Assembly: GCF_001742285.1 (NCBI RefSeq)
Contig: NZ_MIEK01000012.1
Location: 1-64,000 of the forward strand
DNA length: 64,000 bases
Reading direction: 5' to 3'
Source of the DNA: Enterococcus rivorum
GTDB lineage: Bacteria; Bacillota; Bacilli; Lactobacillales; Enterococcaceae
The notes beneath the pieces are model-generated. The model did no database searches. It was not told the DNA's origin and saw only the letters and a list, made by a program, of their open reading frames with translations. A program made the position numbers and the translations under genes. Position 1 is the first letter of the stretch. Every line of letters starts with the position of its first letter. Positions 58,618-64,000 of the stretch are shown here, piece by piece.

Positions 58618-60009
58618 CTACTTCCTTCTCGCAGGTGCAACGTGAATCGCCTGCCCAAGAGAACTTTCTAGGGCTTCTCCAATTCCTTCGCTAAATGTAG
58701 GATGCGGATAAATAACTTGAAGCGCCTCTTGAAGCGTCACTTTTTGATGAATCATTTCAGCAAATTGCGCAACCATATCTGTTGCTCGTTCACACATAAG
58801 TTGGGCACCCAGTACCTCCCCTGTCTGTTCATGGCTAATCACCTTGATAAAGCCTAATTCATTCCCCACTATCATACTTTTAGCATTTCCAGCCATGTTA
58901 TATTTGCCGATTTTCACAGGGATCTCCTCTGCCTTTGCAAAAGCTTCATCGATTCCTACCGAAGCAAGCTCAGGGGACGTATAAACACAAGATGAAGCAA
59001 GGGATAAATCGTACTCTGGTTCTTTTTTATTCATTGCTAAAACAGCATTTACTCCCTGCGCAGAAGCAACGTGAGCCAATTGCATGTTGCCACTCACAAC
59101 ATCCCCAATAGCGTATATAGATGGAATCGAAGTTTGAAAAGAGGGGTTAACCTTAAGCCCTTGTGGATTTGCTTCACAGCTTATATGTTCAGCAAATAAA
59201 TGAGTAAAACTAGCTTTTCTACCTGTCGCAACTAGAAGGTTATCGCAAGCAATGCTCATCTCCTGGCCGTTATTATTTTTGAAAAAGCAAGCTAACTTTC
59301 CTTTTTGGTCTTGGATTTCCGTTACACTTGCTTTGGTATGCACAGCAATTCCTTTTTTCTTAAGGAGCAAAGTCATTTTTTTAGATACTTCTTTGTCAAA
59401 ATTCGGTAACAATCGATCGCTTGCTTCTACAAGTGATACCTCACAATCGAACGCATTGAAGATACTAGCAAACTCAACACCGATTATCCCTCCACCGACA
59501 ATCACTAATTGTTTAAATTTTGGTGCCTCAGCTAGCAGTCCATCACTGGTTAACACTTGGGGTAAGTTGATTCCTTTAATTGGCGGCACGATTGGTTTCC
59601 CACCAGTTGCTATGAGAATATTTTTTGCTGATAATTTCTCTTCTCCAACACGAACTTCATGTTCACCGATAATTTCAGCTGTTCCAAAAATCGTTACGAC
59701 CCCATTACTCTTTAATAAATTTTCAATGCCGTCAACTAGTTTACTAACCACTTCATTTTTTCTTTGGTAAAGCTGTTGAAAGTCGATTCTCATTTCTTCA
59801 AAGTGAATGCCACTTCCTTTTCCTATTTTTGTTTCTTCAATTATTTCCGCAGCATGTAGCAAGGTTTTCGTTGGGATACATCCACGATTTAAGCAAGTCC
59901 CGCCGACATTTTCTTTCTCAATAATAGCAACCGTCATCCCAAGTTGTGCGGCTTTAATGGCGGCTACGTATCCACCTGGACCCGCACCAATGACAATTAA
60001 ATCGTACAT
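58618..60009 (-). CDS. lpdA: Dihydrolipoyl dehydrogenase (L protein)
   Basis: This 463-residue FAD disulphide oxidoreductase reoxidises the dihydrolipoyl arm of the H protein with NAD. Motifs: FAD-binding DLIVIGAGPGGYVAAIKAAQLG, redox-active disulphide GGTCLNRGCIPTK, NAD-binding IVGGGIIGVEFASIF, YAIGDV, and the catalytic His in YPHPTFSE. It is the last gene of the gcv operon, starting two bases after the gcvPB stop with GGGGGA inside gcvPB. The dedicated copy suggests it serves glycine cleavage; other E3 proteins for the pyruvate complex should be elsewhere. Confidence 0.95.
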   Translation of the reverse strand: MYDLIVIGAGPGGYVAAIKAAQLGMTVAIIEKENVGGTCLNRGCIPTKTLLHAAEIIEETKIGKGSGIHFEEMRIDFQQLYQRKNEVVSKLVDGIENLLKSNGVVTIFGTAEIIGEHEVRVGEEKLSAKNILIATGGKPIVPPIKGINLPQVLTSDGLLAEAPKFKQLVIVGGGIIGVEFASIFNAFDCEVSLVEASDRLLPNFDKEVSKKMTLLLKKKGIAVHTKASVTEIQDQKGKLACFFKNNNGQEMSIACDNLLVATGRKASFTHLFAEHISCEANPQGLKVNPSFQTSIPSIYAIGDVVSGNMQLAHVASAQGVNAVLAMNKKEPEYDLSLASSCVYTSPELASVGIDEAFAKAEEIPVKIGKYNMAGNAKSMIVGNELGFIKVISHEQTGEVLGAQLMCERATDMVAQFAEMIHQKVTLQEALQVIYPHPTFSEGIGEALESSLGQAIHVAPARRK

Positions 60010-60011
60010 CT

Positions 60012-61460
60012 TCAGTCCCCCGATTCCGTAAATTGGTAACGCACTATCGGACTTCTTGCAGCCTTTACTTCATCTAGGCGACCAACTAACGTATTTTTAG
60101 GAAATTCATGGAATTGTTCGCCATTTTCATAAGCCAAATCATACAGCTCTAAATACACTTGAATGGCTTCGTCCATTGTTTTCTTCGACTCTGTTTCTGT
60201 TGGTTCAAGCATTAAAGCTTCTGGCACAATCATTGGAAAATACATAGTTGGCGGGTGCATTTGGTAGTCTAAAAGTGCTTTCGCTATATCCAAAGCAGAA
60301 ACATCAGTATCTTTTTTCACTTTTTCTAAACTAAGCACGAATTCATGCATACAGTGACTACCATAAGGAACTTCGTATTTATCTTTTAAGCCGTTTAACA
60401 TATAGTTTGCATGCAAAACCGCAGTTTTTGAGGAAGCAGATATCCCCTCAGCCCCTAACATTAACACATAGGTCAAGGCTCTCGTTAAAATAGAAAAGTG
60501 ACCGTAAAAACCTTTTACCATCCCTATCGTTGATTTAGGTGTAGAAAAATCAAACTGTCCCTCTTCTGTCATAAGTGGATAATGATCTGGTAAAAACTCC
60601 TTCAATAAACCTTTACAGCCCACTGGTCCTAGTCCTGGTCCGCCACCCCCATGAGGTGTAGAAAATGTTTTATGAATATTTAAATGAACAACATCAAAGC
60701 CCATATCTCCTGGGCGGACTACACCCATGATGGCGTTTAAGTTGGCTCCATCATAATAATTTAAACCGCCTGCTTGATGGACAATGTCTGTAATTTCTAA
60801 AATATTTTTGTCAAAGATACCAACTGTATTAGGATTCGTTAACATCAAACCTGCTGTATCTTCCCCTACCGCCGCTTTTAAAGCTGCTAAATCGACACAA
60901 CCATTTTGATCCGACGCGACATTCACAATTTCAAAACCAGCCATTGCTGCGCTTGCTGGATTCGTTCCATGAGCAGAATCTGGAATAATAATTTTCGTTC
61001 GCTTAGTGTCTCCATTTTTTTGATGATAAGCCTTAATCATTAATAAAGCTGTAAATTCCCCATGAGCACCTGCTGCTGGCTGAAAAGTAAATGCATCCAT
61101 TCCATTGATTTCAGAAAACCAACGCTCAGCTAAAACATATGTTTCTAAGCATCCTTGAATCGAAGATACTGGCTGCAATGGATGAATCTCTTTAAAACCC
61201 GAAAAACTAGCCACTTCATCATTGATTTTCGGATTATATTTCATCGTACAAGAGCCTAAAGGATAGAAGCCATCGTTAACGCCAAAGGTCGCTTTCGCTA
61301 ATTCTGTATAATGACGACTCAACTCATTTTGAGAAACGGTTGGCAATTTCAAGTCTTGTTGCCGTACAAATTGATTGGGAAGATTATAAGACGGGACATC
61401 ACTTGAACCAATCCAATCATTTTCATAGCCTTCAATTGACCGTTCAAATATCAATTTCAT
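60012..61460 (-). CDS. gcvPB: Glycine dehydrogenase (decarboxylating) subunit 2
   Basis: This 482-residue PLP-bearing subunit of P protein decarboxylates glycine and passes the aminomethyl group to the H protein. The cofactor Lys is in VVHLNIHKTFSTPHGGGGPGLGPVG, with GVNDGFYPLGSCTMKYNP and QPAAGAHGEFTALLMIKAYH upstream. Subunits 1 and 2 are separate genes as in Bacillus, not fused as in E. coli. The start ATG overlaps the gcvPA stop by one base (TAATG) with GGGGGAAA ahead of it, so the two halves are translated in balance. Confidence 0.96.
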   Translation of the reverse strand: MKLIFERSIEGYENDWIGSSDVPSYNLPNQFVRQQDLKLPTVSQNELSRHYTELAKATFGVNDGFYPLGSCTMKYNPKINDEVASFSGFKEIHPLQPVSSIQGCLETYVLAERWFSEINGMDAFTFQPAAGAHGEFTALLMIKAYHQKNGDTKRTKIIIPDSAHGTNPASAAMAGFEIVNVASDQNGCVDLAALKAAVGEDTAGLMLTNPNTVGIFDKNILEITDIVHQAGGLNYYDGANLNAIMGVVRPGDMGFDVVHLNIHKTFSTPHGGGGPGLGPVGCKGLLKEFLPDHYPLMTEEGQFDFSTPKSTIGMVKGFYGHFSILTRALTYVLMLGAEGISASSKTAVLHANYMLNGLKDKYEVPYGSHCMHEFVLSLEKVKKDTDVSALDIAKALLDYQMHPPTMYFPMIVPEALMLEPTETESKKTMDEAIQVYLELYDLAYENGEQFHEFPKNTLVGRLDEVKAARSPIVRYQFTESGD

Positions 61461-62788
61461 TATTTTTCCCCCTTGCCAGCAAGAATTTCAGCAATCAAAG
61501 TTACCGTTTTGTCAATTTCTTCTTTCGTGTTCATTTCAGTAACACACCAGAGTACCCCTCTTTCGGTTGGTAAACCACCTAAGATCCCTTTTTTTTCTAA
61601 TTGAAGCAATATTTTTTCTTGATCTATCGGAAATTCAATTAGAAATTCATGAAAGAAATTCCCTTTATTGACTAACTTAACCCCTTCCAAAGCTGTTAAC
61701 TCTTCAGCCATATAGTGGGCTTTGTCGTAACATTGTTGGGCTGTTCTTTTTAGACCATTTGGACCGAGTGCGCTTAGATAGATAGAAACCGTTAATGCGC
61801 AATGGGCAACATTGGAACAGATATTAGATGCCGCTTTTTCTCTTCGGATATGTTGTTCCCGAGCCTGTAACGTTAAAACAAATGCTCGTTTTCCATTTAC
61901 ATCAGTTGTTTCTCCGACGATTCTTCCTGGTAAACGACGCATCATTTTGTTTGTCGTAGCAATAAATCCGATATAAGCACCACCAAAATTTAACGGTAAA
62001 CCCAATGATTGAGCCTCACCAATTGCAATATCTGCACCCATTTCACCAGGACTTTTTATCAGTGAAATCGCCGTTGGATTCACAGCAACAATCGCTTTAG
62101 CTTTACATCGCTTAGTCTCTTCAATTACAGTCTCTACCTCTTCTAGTAGACCATAATAATTCGGTTGTTGAATCATAGTGCAAGCAACTGTGTCATCAAT
62201 TAATTGATTTAAACTGTCTAAGTCAATTTGACCATTTTTTTCAGGAACAATCACGATGTCAATATCTCTAGACTTATAATACGTCTGGATTGTGGCTAAA
62301 GTCATCGGATGCATCGTTGCTGAAACCAGCACTTTATTTCTTTTTTTCTCTATACACATGTTGATTGCTTCCGCCGCCGCAGTTGCTCCATCGTAGACCG
62401 ATGCATTTGAAGCTGACATTCCCGTTAATTCACAAATCATTGTTTGATATTCAAAGATAGATTGAAGCAATCCTTGACTTATTTCCGGTTGGTAAGGAGT
62501 ATAGGCGGTAACGAATTCCTCTTTACTCGCTATTTGATTAACAATTGCTGGAATATAATGTCTATACGCTCCTGCACCTCGAAAAATCGTTGAATAGACC
62601 TTATTCTTATTCGCCAATTCTAGCATTTTCTTTTTGACTTTTAATTCTGATTCACCTGAGGGAAGTGCTAATTTATCAATTTTGACACTAGTAGGAATTT
62701 CTTGAAATAATTCATCAACTGTTTGCAAGTTCATTTGATGCAACATTTCTTTTTGCTCTTGGGGTGTTGTCCCTAAGTAATTAGCCAT
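61460..62788 (-). CDS. gcvPA: Glycine dehydrogenase (decarboxylating) subunit 1
   Basis: This 442-residue partner of GcvPB is a PLP-enzyme fold that lacks the cofactor lysine. It opens with YLGTTPQEQKEML and has FRGAGAYRHYIPAIVNQI, TAYTPYQPEISQGLLQSIFEYQ and NASVYDGATAAAEAINM, all standard. The length is normal. GGAGG lies before the ATG. It follows gcvH by 24 bp and is directly joined to gcvPB. It should form the alpha2-beta2 P protein. Confidence 0.96.
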   Translation of the reverse strand: MANYLGTTPQEQKEMLHQMNLQTVDELFQEIPTSVKIDKLALPSGESELKVKKKMLELANKNKVYSTIFRGAGAYRHYIPAIVNQIASKEEFVTAYTPYQPEISQGLLQSIFEYQTMICELTGMSASNASVYDGATAAAEAINMCIEKKRNKVLVSATMHPMTLATIQTYYKSRDIDIVIVPEKNGQIDLDSLNQLIDDTVACTMIQQPNYYGLLEEVETVIEETKRCKAKAIVAVNPTAISLIKSPGEMGADIAIGEAQSLGLPLNFGGAYIGFIATTNKMMRRLPGRIVGETTDVNGKRAFVLTLQAREQHIRREKAASNICSNVAHCALTVSIYLSALGPNGLKRTAQQCYDKAHYMAEELTALEGVKLVNKGNFFHEFLIEFPIDQEKILLQLEKKGILGGLPTERGVLWCVTEMNTKEEIDKTVTLIAEILAGKGEK

Positions 62789-62812
62789 CTCTCAACCTCC
62801 TTTTTCAAGTAT

Positions 62813-63190
62813 TTACGCTTCTGATTTGACAAAGTCCTCATATTCTTCTTTTGTCATCAGTTCAGACAGATCAACCGTTCCTTTTACTTCCATAATCCAA
62901 GCATCATAAGGTGCAGAGTTAATTAACTCTGGGGCATCCTCCAATTCTTCGTTCACGGCACTAATCACGCCTGTCACTGGAGAATATAACTCACTTGCTG
63001 CCTTTACTGACTCAATATCCGCAAAGCTTTCTTCTTTTGTTACGTCATCATCGACTTCTGGTAAATCAATATAAACAATGTCTCCTAGCTCTTCTTGTGC
63101 ATAATCAGAGATACCAATTTTCATCGTTTCTCCTTCTACTTTCACCCATTCATGTGATTTTGTAAATTTCAATTCTGACATTAAAAACAC
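62813..63190 (-). CDS. gcvH: Glycine cleavage system H protein
   Basis: This 125-residue lipoyl carrier protein shuttles the aminomethyl group between P, T and L proteins. The lipoylated Lys is in IESVKAASELYSPVTG (about 64); the fold begins LKFTKSHEWVKVEG and ends LMTKEEYEDFVK. The Met-Phe-Leu at the start precedes MSELKF, and an internal ATG four codons later (63181-63179) is nearly as well placed after GGAGTG. Complete and intact. Lipoylation would need LplA or LipA/LipB, not seen here. Confidence 0.95.
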   Translation of the reverse strand: MFLMSELKFTKSHEWVKVEGETMKIGISDYAQEELGDIVYIDLPEVDDDVTKEESFADIESVKAASELYSPVTGVISAVNEELEDAPELINSAPYDAWIMEVKGTVDLSELMTKEEYEDFVKSEA

Positions 63191-63203
63191 TCCTTTTATT
63201 TAA

Positions 63204-64000
63204 TTACCATTTGTAAAATGGGGTTTGAACAATTTTTGCCGGTATTTTTTTATTACGAACGACAATATCTATTTCTGTGTCAATTGCTGAAAATTCTTTA
63301 TCGACTAACGCCATCGCAATTGCTTTTGCAATATAGGGACTATATGTTCCAGAAGTTGTCTTTCCGATTTTTTGTCCATTTTTTAAAACAATGTCCGCTT
63401 CTTCACGAGCGATTCCCCGACCAATTAGTTCGATGCCAACTCGAGTAAGTTGCGGTTTTCTTTTTTCCAATAATGCTTGTTTGCCAATAAAATTTTCTTT
63501 TTCCATTTTGACAGTAAATCCTAGTCCTGTTTCATAAGGAGTAATTTCTTCATTCATCTCATGTCCATATAATGGCATTGAAGCTTCTAAGCGCAATGTA
63601 TCCCGGGCACCTAAACCACAAGGAGTGAGGCCTAATTCTTTGCCTGCTTCTAACAAAGCTTGCCATAAATGATGGATATCGTCCGCTTGGCAATATAATT
63701 CATAGCCAAAAGAACCAGTGTATCCTGTTCTGGAAATCAAACAAGGGACATCAGCAACGGCTATATTTTCGACAAAAGTGTAATATTTTTTTGGTAACAT
63801 TGCCGGATCTGCTAATTTTTCTAAAATCTCTTTTGATTCTGGTCCCTGCAACGCAATTTGTCCAATTTGTTCTGACCTATCTTCAAATGTAACATCACCA
63901 AATAAATGCTTTTTCATCCATTGAATATCTTTTTCTCTGTTGCCAGCATTGATTATCATCAAATACTTATCCTCTGCCTGTTTGTAGACTAACAGATCAT
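63204..64000 (-). CDS. gcvT: Aminomethyltransferase (T protein), C-terminal part (5' end beyond window)
   Basis: The reading frame is open to the right edge: upstream of MMIINAGN it continues DLLVYKQAEDKYL, the normal GcvT sequence, so the first methionines are internal. T protein transfers the methylene of the bound aminomethyl group to tetrahydrofolate and releases ammonia. Recognisable parts are ALQGPESKEILEKL, SRTGYTGSFGYELYC, LGARDTLRLEASMPLYGHEM and the C-terminal barrel ending FYKW. It is first in the order gcvT-gcvH-gcvPA-gcvPB-lpdA. Any glycine riboswitch would lie beyond the window. Confidence 0.95.
   Translation of the reverse strand, partial: DLLVYKQAEDKYLMIINAGNREKDIQWMKKHLFGDVTFEDRSEQIGQIALQGPESKEILEKLADPAMLPKKYYTFVENIAVADVPCLISRTGYTGSFGYELYCQADDIHHLWQALLEAGKELGLTPCGLGARDTLRLEASMPLYGHEMNEEITPYETGLGFTVKMEKENFIGKQALLEKRKPQLTRVGIELIGRGIAREEADIVLKNGQKIGKTTSGTYSPYIAKAIAMALVDKEFSAIDTEIDIVVRNKKIPAKIVQTPFYKW

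Overview
The window is low-GC Gram-positive chromosomal DNA, most likely from an Enterococcus or a close relative in the Enterococcaceae. The basis is the gene block pcrA-ligA-gatC-gatA-gatB-dgkB followed by rlmCD, the AT-rich codon use, strong GGAGG ribosome binding sites, DUF1149 and PFL/ACT genes, and PTS/RpiR carbohydrate islands. The species cannot be named from sequence alone. No rRNA, tRNA or CRISPR array was seen. Region 1 (1-9.7 kb): the tail of an ISL3-family insertion sequence, a DUF1149 gene, an ACT/PFL gene pair, a zinc-ribbon membrane protein, a GyrI-like protein, a DUF3224/WYL-regulator pair, a membrane-anchored flavodoxin-like protein divergent from a Crp/Fnr regulator, an ankyrin lipoprotein, and an ArsR regulator whose putative operator occurs twice, before itself and before the next membrane-protein gene. 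Region 2 (9.7-16.3 kb): a membrane-anchored endonuclease/exonuclease/phosphatase-fold protein bounded by two inverted copies of a ~115-bp terminator repeat, a GH1 6-phospho-beta-glucosidase with a divergent RpiR regulator and a palindrome between them, and a second RpiR regulator divergent from a Gfo/Idh/MocA dehydrogenase. Region 3 (16.3-38 kb): a housekeeping block (rlmCD; dgkB, gatB, gatA, gatC, ligA, pcrA) split by an accessory island. The island carries a type I restriction system in the order hsdM-hsdS-prrC-hsdR, with a PrrC-type anticodon nuclease in its classical position. Between hsdM and hsdS sits a four-gene module: a membrane-anchored putative immunity protein, a lipase with an N-terminal catalytic domain and a C-terminal helical domain, and two small helical partners, one frameshifted. 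The layout matches what is known of reverse-order type VII secretion lipase toxins (TslA type). Region 4 (38-50 kb): L-lactate dehydrogenase, a LysR regulator with a remnant of a second one, metE-metF, and an operon for an alpha-mannoside taken up by a fructose-family PTS (IIBC, IIA, GH38 mannosidase, RpiR regulator). Region 5 (50-64 kb): a protein with three fused RidA domains, a 1.1-kb gene-free stretch with long nested hairpins, a P-type cation ATPase, an M20 amidohydrolase with an OFA-type MFS transporter, and the glycine cleavage operon gcvT-gcvH-gcvPA-gcvPB-lpdA, with gcvT running off the right edge. The most notable items are the toxin-like lipase module inside the PrrC-guarded restriction operon, the single-chain RidA trimer, the TAEL spacer repeat in hsdS, and the undescribed hairpin and terminator repeats.
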